Shown piece after piece: positions 37,013-45,476 of a stretch of DNA of 64,000 bases. The stretch comes from Deferrisoma camini S3R1 (GTDB lineage: Bacteria; Desulfobacterota; Deferrisomatia; Deferrisomatales; Deferrisomataceae): assembly GCF_000526155.1 (NCBI RefSeq), contig NZ_JAFN01000001.1, forward strand, positions 2,195,014-2,259,013, given 5' to 3'. The position numbers were made by a program, and so were the translations under genes. The stretch's first letter is position 1; the number at the start of each line of letters is the position of its first letter. Under the pieces are notes generated by a model that ran no database searches, was not told the origin of the DNA, and saw only the letters and a program-made list of their open reading frames with translations.

Positions 37013-38217
37013 CCCCCGCCCCTCCCTCCCCCGACGAGCCGCCTGCCGAGGCGCTCATCCAACGGAACGTGGGCGTCCGCATCCGGGAGCTCCGCAAGGC
37101 GCGGGGGCTCAGCGGATACGCCCTCGCGCGGGCGGCCGGGATCTCCCAGAGCCAGCTCTCCAAGATCGAGACCGGCAAGGCCACCCTCTCGGTCGCGGTG
37201 CTGGCCCGGCTGTGCCAGGCCCTGGACCGGCCCCTCAGCTACCTGTTCCAGAGCGAGGAGGAGATGCCCCGGGTCCTGGGCACGCTCACCACCGTGGCGG
37301 GGCCGGAGAGCGAGGCGCTGAGGGAGTTTGCCGACGAGGTCCGGCGTCGCACCGCCGGCCGCATCACCTTGATCCCGCTGCGGGCCTCCCAGCTCGGTCC
37401 GGCCGAGGACCAGGTCGAGCACCTCCGCCAGGGGGCGTTGGACCTGTTCGTGGAGGAGATCCACCGCTTCGCCCGCCTCGCTCCGGACGCCCGCCTGTTC
37501 GGGATTCCCTACGTTTTCCGCTCCGAGGACCACCGGCAGGCCATGCTGTCGAGTTCCTGGTTCCGGCGGGAGGTGTTCGAACGGCTCCTCGCCCGGGGCG
37601 TGCGCATCCTGAACCCCCGCTGGAACTGGCAGCGGGGCGTGGAGTACGTGCTCGTGTCCCGCCGTGCGCTGTTCTCCCCTGCGGACGTGCGGGGCCTGCG
37701 GGTGCGGGTCTCCGAAGCCTCCGGGCTGGGCAGGCTGTGGGAGGAGATGGGCGCGGAGCCCGTGGTTCTGCCCTGGGCCGACGTCAAGCGGGCGCTGCGG
37801 GACGGGCGCATCGACGTGCTGCCCACCCACAAGTCCCACCTCTACCCCATGGGCCTGTGCCGGTACGCCCCGTATGTGACCCGCCTCGGGGATCTCCCCT
37901 CCACCCTGGCGGTGGCGGTGAGCGAGGCCAAGTACCAGGCCCTGCCCCCCCACATCCAGGAAGGCATCCGCCAGGCGTGCGAGGTGGCGGGAGACCGGTT
38001 CACCGAGATCGTCACCGAAGCTGAACGGCGCAACGAGCCCCTGAACATCGCCCGGCACCGGGCGTCGTACCTCACCGTGGACACCCGGCCGTGGCGCGAG
38101 GCGTTCGCCCGGGGGGTGCGCCGGATGCTCGACGCCGGAGACCTGCCGCCCCGGGCGTGGGAGGCTGCCGAGCGGGCGGCCCGAGGGCATTCCGATGGAC
38201 TCCCCCTGGACGGTTGA
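37009..38217 (+). CDS. XRE-family helix-turn-helix protein fused to a DctP (TRAP solute-binding) domain
   Basis: A 402-residue protein with two recognisable parts. Residues about 22-80 form an XRE/HTH_3 domain (VGVRIRELRKARGLSGYALA, then GISQSQLSKIETGKATLSV). From about 95 to 385 the sequence follows the DctP/TRAP periplasmic binding fold: LREFADEVRRRTAGRITLIP, LRQGALDLFVEEI, RLFGIPYVFRSEDHR, then PADVRGLRVRVSEASG, in which a conserved Arg normally grips the substrate carboxylate, and the ALRDGRIDVLPTHKSH region. No signal peptide or membrane helix exists, so it should be cytoplasmic. I infer a one-component regulator that senses a carboxylate. No TRAP transporter genes are present. GTGA overlap upstream and 23-nt overlap downstream tie it to the operon. 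Confidence 0.88.
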   Translation: MTPAPPSPDEPPAEALIQRNVGVRIRELRKARGLSGYALARAAGISQSQLSKIETGKATLSVAVLARLCQALDRPLSYLFQSEEEMPRVLGTLTTVAGPESEALREFADEVRRRTAGRITLIPLRASQLGPAEDQVEHLRQGALDLFVEEIHRFARLAPDARLFGIPYVFRSEDHRQAMLSSSWFRREVFERLLARGVRILNPRWNWQRGVEYVLVSRRALFSPADVRGLRVRVSEASGLGRLWEEMGAEPVVLPWADVKRALRDGRIDVLPTHKSHLYPMGLCRYAPYVTRLGDLPSTLAVAVSEAKYQALPPHIQEGIRQACEVAGDRFTEIVTEAERRNEPLNIARHRASYLTVDTRPWREAFARGVRRMLDAGDLPPRAWEAAERAARGHSDGLPLDG

Positions 38218-39544
38218 ACGGCTGGCCGAGTTCGCCGTGGGGGCATCGGCGGAAGACCTGCCTCCCACGGCCACCGAGGCGGCGGGCCGGTGCCTGATCG
38301 ACACGTTGGGCGCGGCCGCGGCCGGGCGGCCCACTCCGGCCGCCAAGGCCCTGGCCGGGTTCTCAACCCGGGCCTTCGCCCCCGGTCCCTGCACCGTCTG
38401 GTACGAGGGCGCAGCCCTGACCCCGGAGGCCGCGGCCGTGGCCAACAGCGCGGCAGCCAGCGCTCTGGACCTGGACGACGGGCACCGGGCGGCCGGCGGG
38501 CACCCCGGGGCGGCCGTTCTCCCGGCCGCCCTGGCGGCCGCAGAGCTCGTCGGTGCCCCGGGGAGGGGCGTGCTCGAGGCCGTGGTCGTGGGGTACGAGG
38601 TGGGGGTCCGGGTGGCGGCCGGCCGCAACCCCGCCACCCTCGACACCTACTCCACGGGCCGCTGGGCCGCCTACGCGGCCGCGGCGGCCGCCGGCCGCCT
38701 GTACGGGTTCTCCCCGGACCTCCTCGCCCACGCGCTCGCCGTGGCCGGCGTCCTCTCCCCAGGGCTCTCGGCGGCCGGCTACAGCCGCCTGATGGGCAAC
38801 AGCACCAAAGAGGGCATTCCCTGGGCCGTGTTCACCGGCTTGGCCGCCCTGGACCTGGTCCGGAGGGGGTGGACCGGCCCCCTCGACATCCTGGACCATC
38901 CGGACTACTACGATGCGGACCGGATCGCGAACGGATTGGGGGGGGCTCCCTTTGCCGTGGAGGGAGTGTACTTCAAGCCCTACGGGTGCTGTCGGTGGAT
39001 CCACGCGGCCCTGGACGCCCTGACCGCTCTCCTGTCGGAGCACCGGATCTCCCCCGAGGAGATCGAGGAGATCCGGGTCGACACCTTCGGCCGGGCCGTG
39101 AGCCTCTCCAACGAACCGGCCCCTTCCACCCTGGAGGGGGCCCAGTACAGCATCCCGTTCTGCCTTGCCCTCGCCGCCGTGCACGGACCCCAGGCCCTGC
39201 TTCCCCTAGCTGCCGAACGCCTCCGGGATCCACCGGTGCTGGAGCTGGCCCACAGGGTCCGTCTGTCGGTGGACCCGGAGCTGGACTCATTGTTCCCCCA
39301 GCAGACGCCGGCCCGGGTGGTCCTTTCCACCCGCGGACGCCGCCTGAATCGGCGGGTGGACACCCCCAAGGGGGATGCGGGCAACCCCCTGAGCCGGGCG
39401 GCCCTGGAGGCTAAGTTCCGTTCCTTGGCACTCTGGGGGGGAGTGTCGCAGGAACGGGCCGATCGAATCTTAACCGCGGCGGGCGAACTCTCATTCCACA
39501 GGGTTACCTCGCTCATGGAACTCCTCCGGCCCTCAGCACCCTGA
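38195..39544 (+). CDS. MmgE/PrpD family protein
   Basis: A 449-residue member of the family that includes 2-methylcitrate dehydratase, cis-aconitate decarboxylase and iminodisuccinate epimerase. It matches in DTLGAAAAGRPTPAAKALAG, SAAASALDLDDGHRAAGGHPG (active-site Asp/His region), EGIPWAVFTGLAALDLVRRGWTGP, YFKPYGCCRWIHAALDAL and the C-terminal NRRVDTPKGDAGNPLSRAALEAKF segment. With no methylcitrate synthase or methylisocitrate lyase nearby, a propionate role is not supported; a dehydratase or epimerase acting on the transported compound is more likely. It overlaps the regulator gene by 23 nt. Confidence 0.88.
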   Translation: MDSPWTVERLAEFAVGASAEDLPPTATEAAGRCLIDTLGAAAAGRPTPAAKALAGFSTRAFAPGPCTVWYEGAALTPEAAAVANSAAASALDLDDGHRAAGGHPGAAVLPAALAAAELVGAPGRGVLEAVVVGYEVGVRVAAGRNPATLDTYSTGRWAAYAAAAAAGRLYGFSPDLLAHALAVAGVLSPGLSAAGYSRLMGNSTKEGIPWAVFTGLAALDLVRRGWTGPLDILDHPDYYDADRIANGLGGAPFAVEGVYFKPYGCCRWIHAALDALTALLSEHRISPEEIEEIRVDTFGRAVSLSNEPAPSTLEGAQYSIPFCLALAAVHGPQALLPLAAERLRDPPVLELAHRVRLSVDPELDSLFPQQTPARVVLSTRGRRLNRRVDTPKGDAGNPLSRAALEAKFRSLALWGGVSQERADRILTAAGELSFHRVTSLMELLRPSAP

Positions 39545-39873
39545 GGGGAAGCCCTTTGAAAGGCGGCAGCACCTCGCCTTTCCCTGCCTCCACACGGTCC
39601 GCGCCTCGCGGCCCGGAAGCCCGATCGCGCACCTTTCTCGCCAAGCCTTGACACAAATTTGGGAGCGCGGACAGGGGTCCCGGCCAGACCTCGGTCATCT
39701 TGACCAATTGCTGAGTACGGCCAGAAACCTGGGGGACGATTTTTTTCGATGCCCCCCGATGTCACCCGGTGGACCAGGATCCGCCAAGAAGCTCACGATA
39801 CTTCCCACGTCGCTTTCGCTCCACAGTTGACAGCGTCGCTTACGGCGCTGCGCGCCATGCCCGGCGCACGATG
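39545..39873. other. Intergenic region between the MmgE/PrpD gene and the tRNA-Pro terminator
   Basis: No protein-coding or RNA gene is recognised in these 329 nt. An 8-bp inverted repeat GAAAGGCG/CGCCTTTC just after the MmgE/PrpD stop could be a weak terminator. Lower-GC patches (around 39650-39740) hold TTGACA- and TTGACC-like boxes without convincing -10 partners. Confidence 0.5.
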
Positions 39874-39909
39874 AAAAAGGGCCTGCGGGTTTCAACCCGC
39901 AGGCCCTTT
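39874..39909 (-). terminator. Rho-independent terminator after tRNA-Pro
   Basis: A 13-14 bp stem ending in a run of five T's on the minus strand, 10 nt beyond the CCA end of tRNA-Pro. The plus-strand reading is also terminator-like, so it can act on both sides. Confidence 0.85.
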
Positions 39910-39919
39910 GGCTTTGTGA

Positions 39920-39996
39920 TGGTCGGGACGAGAGGATTCGAACCTCCGACCCCCTGAACCCCATTCAGGTGCGCTACCAGACTGCGCCACGTCCCG
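39920..39996 (-). tRNA. tRNA-Pro (anticodon GGG)
   Basis: 77 nt with encoded CCA. The acceptor CGGGACG pairs with CGTCCCG, the anticodon stem CCTGA/TCAGG encloses ATGGGGT giving anticodon GGG, and the T arm is GGAGG-TTCGAAT-CCTCT with one G-T. It is the last transcribed unit of the minus-strand translation cluster; the merR-like gene ends just 11 nt upstream. Confidence 0.96.
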
Positions 39997-40007
39997 ACAC
40001 GGATGGT

Positions 40008-40364
40008 CTATGCTTGGTCCTTGCCCAATAGCCGCAGCAGCTCTTCCGCGTCGCGCCGCAGGGCTTGGAGGAGCCGGCGGCGGCCCTGCTGCTTGGGCCT
40101 TTGCTGCGTCTTCTTCCATTCCTCCCGGAACTTGCGTTTCACCCCGCTGATGGTGAACCGATCTTCGTAGAGGAGCTTCTTGATCATCAGGACCTTTTGC
40201 AGGTCCTGGTGGGTGTAGAGCCGCTGGTTCCCGTCGCTCTTTCGGGGGGAGAGGAAGGAGAACTCCGTCTCCCAGTACCGGAGTACGTGGGGCTTGACGC
40301 CCGCGATCTCCGCCACCTCGCCGATACGGTAGTAGAGCTTCTGGGGAATCCCCCGGCCCTCCAA
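40008..40364 (-). CDS. MerR family transcriptional regulator (pheST-ihfA-linked type)
   Basis: A 118-residue regulator with an N-terminal MerR winged helix ([22 protein letters not shown], then [18 protein letters not shown]) and a short basic C-terminal helix rich in Gln/Arg instead of an effector domain. A small MerR gene just after ihfA is a frequent arrangement in Desulfobacterota and other proteobacteria. Target genes are unknown. Confidence 0.9.
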   Translation of the reverse strand: MEGRGIPQKLYYRIGEVAEIAGVKPHVLRYWETEFSFLSPRKSDGNQRLYTHQDLQKVLMIKKLLYEDRFTISGVKRKFREEWKKTQQRPKQQGRRRLLQALRRDAEELLRLLGKDQA

Positions 40365-40434
40365 CGCCCGCTCCTTTGTCCGGAAGGGGCTGAATCATAC
40401 CAGCCCGGCCGTCCGAACGCAACGAGCGTGAGGC

Positions 40435-40716
40435 TTACCGGCGGTGGTTCAGGCGCTCTTTGAGCACCTGGCTCGGCTTGAAGGTGAGCACCCGGCGCTC
40501 GGTGATGGTGATGGTCTCGCCGGTCTGGGGGTTCCGGCCCCGGCGGGCCGCCTTCTCCCGGACCTCGAAGTTGCCGAACCCGCTGATCTTGACCTTCTCG
40601 CCCCGCTCCAACGCCTCTTTGATGAGCTCGAGGATGAGCCCCACCACCTCGGCCGAGCGCTTGCGGCTGAAGCCGACGCGGCCGTGCAACGCCTCCACCA
40701 GATCGGACTTGGTCAT
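40435..40716 (-). CDS. ihfA: Integration host factor alpha subunit
   Basis: A 93-residue HU/IHF-type DNA-bending protein. KVKISGFGNFEVREKAARRGRNPQTGE is the beta-arm with the Pro that intercalates into DNA. MTKSDLVEALH begins as in IHF-alpha, and the location just after pheT, as in E. coli, supports alpha rather than HU. Confidence 0.93.
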   Translation of the reverse strand: MTKSDLVEALHGRVGFSRKRSAEVVGLILELIKEALERGEKVKISGFGNFEVREKAARRGRNPQTGETITITERRVLTFKPSQVLKERLNHRR

Positions 40717-40763
40717 GGTCTTTGCTTCCCTTTCCGTCTCTTCGGCCCGGCGGGGAGGGGCGG

Positions 40764-43178
40764 TCAGCCCTCCCGGAGCCTCGCTCCGGTCCGCTCGGCC
40801 AGGTGTTCGAGAATGCGCGCCTCCTCGGCCCGGATCTCCTCGTCGGTGAGGGTGCGGTCGTCCGCGCGGTAGGTGATCCGCAGGGCCAGGCTCACCATGC
40901 CCTTGGGGATCCGGTCGCCCCGGTACACGTCGAAGACATCCACGTCGCGAACCAGGGACGAGCCGGCCTGCCACACGGCCTCCACCACCTCCCGGGCCTG
41001 CACCCGGTTCGCCTGCACCAGGATCGCCAGGTCCCGCTGGGTCGCCGGGTGCCGGGGCAGCCCGGGGAACGGCCCCGGCTCCTGCCGGACCCGGGCCACG
41101 GCGTCCAGGTCCAGCTCGAACCCGACGACCGGTCCGTCGAGGTCCCAGGCCTCGATGCGGGCCGGGTGGAGTTCGCCCACCCACCCCAGTTCCGCGTCGC
41201 CCGCGGTCACGCGGGCGGCCCGGCCCGGGTGGAGCCAGGGCAGATCGGTGGCCGGCTCGAACCCGGCCTCCCGCACCCCCAGACCGGCCAGAAGGGTCTC
41301 GACCGCACCCTTGGCGTCGAAGAAGTCCACGGGCTCGTCCCCCGACCACCAGGCCAGCGGCTCCCGGGGTCCGGCCGCCACGGCCGCCGCCCGGAGCACC
41401 TCCTGGGGAAGGGGCTCTCCCTCCTGCGGGTGGAAGCTGCGGCCCACCTCGAACAGGCGCGCGGCGCGCTCCTGGCGGCGCTGGTTCCGGGCGAGGCAGC
41501 CCAGGAGCCCGGGAAGGAGGGAGGTCCGGAGCACGGACGTCTCCCGGCCCAGGGGGTTCGCCAGGGTCACGTGGCGGGCGAGGGGGTGCCCCTCGGGGAG
41601 CCCCAACCGACCGTCGTCGGCCGGGTCGCCGAAGCTCAGGCACACGGCCTCGTGGAACCCCTGCCCTGCCAGGAGATCACGGGCCACGTTGGCGATGCGC
41701 CGCCGAGGGGGCAGGGGGTCGGGCCGCATGGGCACCCGGGGCAGGGTGGTGGGGATCCGGTCGTACCCGTGGATCCGGGCCACCTCCTCCACCAGGTCCA
41801 CCTCCCGCTCCAGGTCCACCCGGTGGGTGGGCACCCGCACGGTCACGGCCTCCTCGTCGTCGGCCTCCACGGCCATGCCGAGGCCGCGCAGGATGCCGCG
41901 GACCTCCTCGGGCGGCACCTCCACCCCGAGGAGCCGCCTCACCCGGTCGTGGCGCACGGTGATCCGCTTGGGCTCGTGCACGGTAGGGTAGGCGTCGAAG
42001 ATGCCCCGGGCCACGGTGCCGCCGGCCAGGCGGGCGATCAGCTCGGTGGCCCGGTCCAGGGCCCGGATCAGGCCCTCGATGTCGGTGCCCCGCTCGAACC
42101 GGTACGAGGCCTCGGTGCGAAGCCCCTGCCGGCGGGAGGTCCGCCGGATGTTCGCGGGCAGGAACCAGGCGCTCTCCAGCAGCACGTCGGTGGTGTCGGG
42201 CTCCACCTCGGAGTTCTCGCCGCCCATGATGCCGGCCAGGGCCACCGGCCGCTCGGCGTCGCAGATGACCAGGCTGTCGGCGTCGAGCTCCCGCTCCTGG
42301 CCGTCCAGGGTGGTGAACCGCTCGCCGGCCCGGGCCCGCTGCACCACGATCCGTCCCTCGGCCAGCCGGTTCATGTCGAAGGCGTGCAGGGGGTGGCCCA
42401 GCTCCAGGAGCACGTAGTTGGTGACGTCCACCACGTTGTTGATGGACCGCACCCCGCAGGCCTCCAGCCGCTGACGCAGCCACAGGGGCGAGGGGCCCAC
42501 CCGCACGCCCCGGATCACCCGGGCCGCGTACCGGTGGCACAGGTCCGGGGCCTGGATCTCCACCGAGGTGATGTCGGCGATGTCGGGCCCCGACTCGGGC
42601 ACCTCGGGCTCGGGGATCCGTAGCTCCGCCCCGGTCAGGGCCGCGACCTCCCGGGCCACCCCCACCACCGAGAGGCAGTCGGCTCGGTTGGGGGTGATCT
42701 CCACCTCGATCACGGTCTCGGGCAGGCCCAGGTACTCCAGCAGGTCGGCTCCCACCGGGGCGTCGGCCGGCAGGATCAGGATGCCCGAGTGATCCTCGCC
42801 GAGGCCCAGCTCCCGCTCCGAGCACATCATGCCGTGGCTCACCTGGCCCCGGATCTTGGTCTTCTTGATCTTGAACCCGCCGGGCAGCCGCGCCCCCACC
42901 CGGGCCAGGGCCACCTTGTCCCCGGCCTCCATGTTGGTGGCCCCGCACACGATCTCGCGGGTCTCGGCTCCGTCGGTCACCCGGCACAGGCTCAGGCGGT
43001 CGGCGTTGGGGTGGGGGCCCTTCTCCACGATCTGGGCCACCACCACGCCCTCGACCCCCTCGCCCAGCCGCTCCACGGCCGAGACCTCGAGCCCGGCCAT
43101 GGTGAGCCGCTCGGCGAGCGCCTCGGGCTCGAGGTCCACGTCCACGTACTCACGGAGCCAAGAGATGGGAATGCGCAT
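40764..43178 (-). CDS. pheT: Phenylalanine-tRNA ligase beta subunit
   Basis: An 804-residue subunit of the alpha2-beta2 synthetase that charges tRNA-Phe. Domains in order are an EMAP-II-like tRNA-binding domain (about residues 40-150, EKGPHPNADRLSLCRV), the B3/B4 editing region, B5 (HDRVRRLLGVEVPPEEV), a pseudo-catalytic core (LFEVGRSFHP) and the C-terminal FDX-ACB anticodon domain (FPGLPRHPATQRDLAI). Full length. There is a 6-nt gap after pheS. Confidence 0.96.
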   Translation of the reverse strand: MRIPISWLREYVDVDLEPEALAERLTMAGLEVSAVERLGEGVEGVVVAQIVEKGPHPNADRLSLCRVTDGAETREIVCGATNMEAGDKVALARVGARLPGGFKIKKTKIRGQVSHGMMCSERELGLGEDHSGILILPADAPVGADLLEYLGLPETVIEVEITPNRADCLSVVGVAREVAALTGAELRIPEPEVPESGPDIADITSVEIQAPDLCHRYAARVIRGVRVGPSPLWLRQRLEACGVRSINNVVDVTNYVLLELGHPLHAFDMNRLAEGRIVVQRARAGERFTTLDGQERELDADSLVICDAERPVALAGIMGGENSEVEPDTTDVLLESAWFLPANIRRTSRRQGLRTEASYRFERGTDIEGLIRALDRATELIARLAGGTVARGIFDAYPTVHEPKRITVRHDRVRRLLGVEVPPEEVRGILRGLGMAVEADDEEAVTVRVPTHRVDLEREVDLVEEVARIHGYDRIPTTLPRVPMRPDPLPPRRRIANVARDLLAGQGFHEAVCLSFGDPADDGRLGLPEGHPLARHVTLANPLGRETSVLRTSLLPGLLGCLARNQRRQERAARLFEVGRSFHPQEGEPLPQEVLRAAAVAAGPREPLAWWSGDEPVDFFDAKGAVETLLAGLGVREAGFEPATDLPWLHPGRAARVTAGDAELGWVGELHPARIEAWDLDGPVVGFELDLDAVARVRQEPGPFPGLPRHPATQRDLAILVQANRVQAREVVEAVWQAGSSLVRDVDVFDVYRGDRIPKGMVSLALRITYRADDRTLTDEEIRAEEARILEHLAERTGARLREG

Positions 43179-43184
43179 GGGACC

Positions 43185-44204
43185 CTAGCCGAAGTGCCGG
43201 AGGAACCGCAGGTCGTTCTCGAAGAACAGGCGGATGTCGTCGATGCCGTACTTGAGCATGGCGATCCGCTCGACCCCCATGCCGAAGGCGAACCCCTGGA
43301 CCTCCTCGGGGTCGTAGTCCACGAACCCGTACACGGCCGGATCCACCATGCCCGAGCCCAGGATCTCGAGCCATCCCGTTCCCGAGCACACCCGGCATCC
43401 GGAGCCGCGGCACAGCACGCACTGGATGTCCACCTCGGCGCTGGGCTCGGTGAACGGGAAGAAGCTCGGCCGGAACCGGACCCCGGTGTCGGGGCCGTAG
43501 TACCGGTGGACGAACTCGGTGAGCACCCCCTTGAGGTCCGCGAAGGTGACGTCCCGGTCCACCAGGAGCCCTTCGATCTGGTGGAACATGGGCGAGTGGG
43601 TCACGTCGGAGTCGCACCGGTACACCTTGCCCGGGGCCACGATCTTGACCGGGGGCTTCTGGGCCTCCATGGTGCGGATCTGCACGGGGCTCGTATGGGT
43701 GCGCAGCACCACCCCCGGCGCCACGAAGAAGGTGTCCTGCATGTCGCGGGCCGGGTGGTCTTGGGGGATGTTGAGGGCCTCGAAGTTGTAGTACTCCAGC
43801 TCCACCTCCGGCCCCTCGGCCACCGAGAACCCCATCTGACCGAAGATGTCCAGCAGTTCGCGCACCACCAGGGTGAGGGGATGGAGCCCTCCGCCGTGGC
43901 CGCGGCGGCCCGGCAGGGTCACGTCCACGGCCTCGCCGGCGAGCCGACGCTCCAGCTCGGCCGCCCGCAGGGCCTCCCTGCGCTCGGCCAGGGCTGCCTC
44001 GATGGCGGCCTTGACCTCGTTGGCCACCTTGCCCACCCGGGGCCGCTCCGCCGGGTCGAGCCGGCCCATGCCCTTCAGACAGGCCGTCAGCTCGCCCTTC
44101 CGGCCCAGGTACCGGACCCGCAGGGCCTCGAGGGCGGCGGTGTCGCCCGCGGCGCGGATCTCCTCCACGGCCTGGGCGCCGATGGCTTGGAGCCGGTCGA
44201 TCAT
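43185..44204 (-). CDS. pheS: Phenylalanine-tRNA ligase alpha subunit
   Basis: A 339-residue catalytic subunit. An N-terminal coiled coil precedes the class II core: motif 1 region HPLTLVVRELLDIFGQMGF, then DTFFVAPGVVLRTHTSPVQIR, motif 2 RCDSDVTHSPMFHQIEGLLVD and motif 3 GFAFGMGVERIAMLKYGI. It activates phenylalanine for transfer to tRNA. It lies in the conserved translation operon between rplT and pheT. Confidence 0.97.
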   Translation of the reverse strand: MIDRLQAIGAQAVEEIRAAGDTAALEALRVRYLGRKGELTACLKGMGRLDPAERPRVGKVANEVKAAIEAALAERREALRAAELERRLAGEAVDVTLPGRRGHGGGLHPLTLVVRELLDIFGQMGFSVAEGPEVELEYYNFEALNIPQDHPARDMQDTFFVAPGVVLRTHTSPVQIRTMEAQKPPVKIVAPGKVYRCDSDVTHSPMFHQIEGLLVDRDVTFADLKGVLTEFVHRYYGPDTGVRFRPSFFPFTEPSAEVDIQCVLCRGSGCRVCSGTGWLEILGSGMVDPAVYGFVDYDPEEVQGFAFGMGVERIAMLKYGIDDIRLFFENDLRFLRHFG

Positions 44205-44231
44205 CGTTGGAGACGCAGGCAGGGCCCGGCC

Positions 44232-44585
44232 TCAGCCGGCCGAGCGGACCTCGTCCACGATGCGGGCGAAGTCCTCGGGGTGGCGCACGGCGATCTCGGC
44301 GAGCATCTTCCGGTTCAGCTCCACCCCGGCCTGCTTCAGGGCGTGGGTCAGGCGGCTGTACGAGGTGCCGTGCATCTTGGCGGCCGCACCGATGCGGGTG
44401 ATCCACAGCCGGCGGAACTCGCGCTTCCGGTTCTTGCGATCCCGGTACGCGTACACCCAGGCGCGGTGCAGGGTCTCGGTGGCGGCCCGCAGGGTGCGGC
44501 GCCGGGCGCCGTAGAATCCGCGGGCTTGCTTGAGGACCTTCTTGCGCCGCTTGCGCGAAGCGACGGACGGACGCGAACGTGCCAT
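44232..44585 (-). CDS. rplT: 50S ribosomal protein L20
   Basis: 117 residues, normal for L20: basic N-terminal extension (RSRPSVASRKRRKKVLKQARG) that penetrates 23S rRNA, then RRLWITRIGAAAKMHGTSYS. AAAGGAG before ATG. L20 represses its own operon in several bacteria. The 117-nt gap from rpmI is long for this operon and can fold, but a specific L20 site cannot be shown by eye. Confidence 0.97.
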   Translation of the reverse strand: MARSRPSVASRKRRKKVLKQARGFYGARRRTLRAATETLHRAWVYAYRDRKNRKREFRRLWITRIGAAAKMHGTSYSRLTHALKQAGVELNRKMLAEIAVRHPEDFARIVDEVRSAG

Positions 44586-44702
44586 GGCTTTTCTCCTTTG
44601 CTCAACAAAACCGTCCCCGCGGCCGGTCCGGGTCGGACCCCCTATCCCCCAGGCACATGGCAAGCCCGGGGATCAGGTGCGCTCCGCGGGGATCAGGGGG
44701 GG

Positions 44703-44900
44703 TCAGGCGTAGGGCAAGAGCTTCTGCATGTGGCGGGCGTGGCTGGCGTCGACGAAGTCGGGCCGGCGCAGCTGCCGCTTGCGCTTGGCCTTCTTGCCGC
44801 CCAGCAGGTGGCTCCGGAACGCCCTGCGGTACTTGAACTTGCCGGAGGCGGTCTTCTTGAACCGCTTGGCCGCCGCCCGGTGGGTCTTCATCTTCGGCAT
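44703..44900 (-). CDS. rpmI: 50S ribosomal protein L35
   Basis: 65 residues with the L35 pattern [20 protein letters not shown] and [15 protein letters not shown]. It lies 24 nt after infC and before rplT, the universal infC-rpmI-rplT order. Confidence 0.97.
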   Translation of the reverse strand: MPKMKTHRAAAKRFKKTASGKFKYRRAFRSHLLGGKKAKRKRQLRRPDFVDASHARHMQKLLPYA

Positions 44901-44924
44901 GACGGTTTCCTTTCCCCGAAAGAC

Positions 44925-45452
44925 TCAGGACTTCTTTGCGGAGCGAGACACGGGGGCGAGCAGCATGAACATGTTCCGCCCCTCCATGCGGGGCGGGTGC
45001 TCCACCCTTACGTCGTCGCCCAGGTTCTCGAGCATCTTCTGAAGCTGCTGCAGGCCCCTCTCCGGCAGGGTGACCTCCCTGCCCCGGAACATCACGGTGA
45101 CCTTGACCTTGTGCCCATCCGCCAGGAACTCCCGGACCTTCTTGAGCTTGACCTGGAAGTCGTGCTCATCGGTCTTGGGCCGGACCTTGACCTCCTTGAC
45201 CTGGGTCTGCACCTGGCGCTTGCGGGCCTCCTGGGCCTTTTTCGCCTGGTGGTACTTGAACCGCCCGTAGTCCATGATCTTGCACACGGGCGGGCGGGCC
45301 TGGGGCGCCACCTCCACCAGATCCATGTCCATCTCCTCGGCCATGGCCAGGGCCCGTTCGATGGGCAGGATTCCCAGTTGCGTGCCGTCGGGGCCGATGG
45401 TCCGGACCTCTCGGACCCGGATCATGCGGTTGATGCGGGGTTGATCAGCGAT
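44925..45452 (-). CDS. infC: Translation initiation factor IF-3, apparently with an ATC start codon
   Basis: A 175-residue factor that binds 30S subunits and checks the start codon. The N-terminal domain has IRVREVRTIGPDGTQLG and the linker/C-terminal domain has KPVCKIMDYGRFKY-like PPVCKIMDYGRFKYHQAKK, then KVTVMFRGREVTLPERG. The first ATG (45425) would cut off conserved N-terminal residues (PRIN) and lacks a ribosome site. Nine codons earlier an ATC at 45452 follows AGGAGG at the right distance. infC uses rare codons (AUU in E. coli) for autoregulation, so ATC is the favoured start. Confidence 0.9.
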   Translation of the reverse strand: MADQPRINRMIRVREVRTIGPDGTQLGILPIERALAMAEEMDMDLVEVAPQARPPVCKIMDYGRFKYHQAKKAQEARKRQVQTQVKEVKVRPKTDEHDFQVKLKKVREFLADGHKVKVTVMFRGREVTLPERGLQQLQKMLENLGDDVRVEHPPRMEGRNMFMLLAPVSRSAKKS

Positions 45453-45476
45453 GGGGCACCTCCTCGGTCAGGTCGT

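Noticed and set aside
38195-39544. Assignment of the MmgE/PrpD gene as prpD of the methylcitrate cycle
   Set aside because: No prpB, prpC or acn-type gene is nearby and the operon context is transport of an amino compound. The family is functionally diverse.
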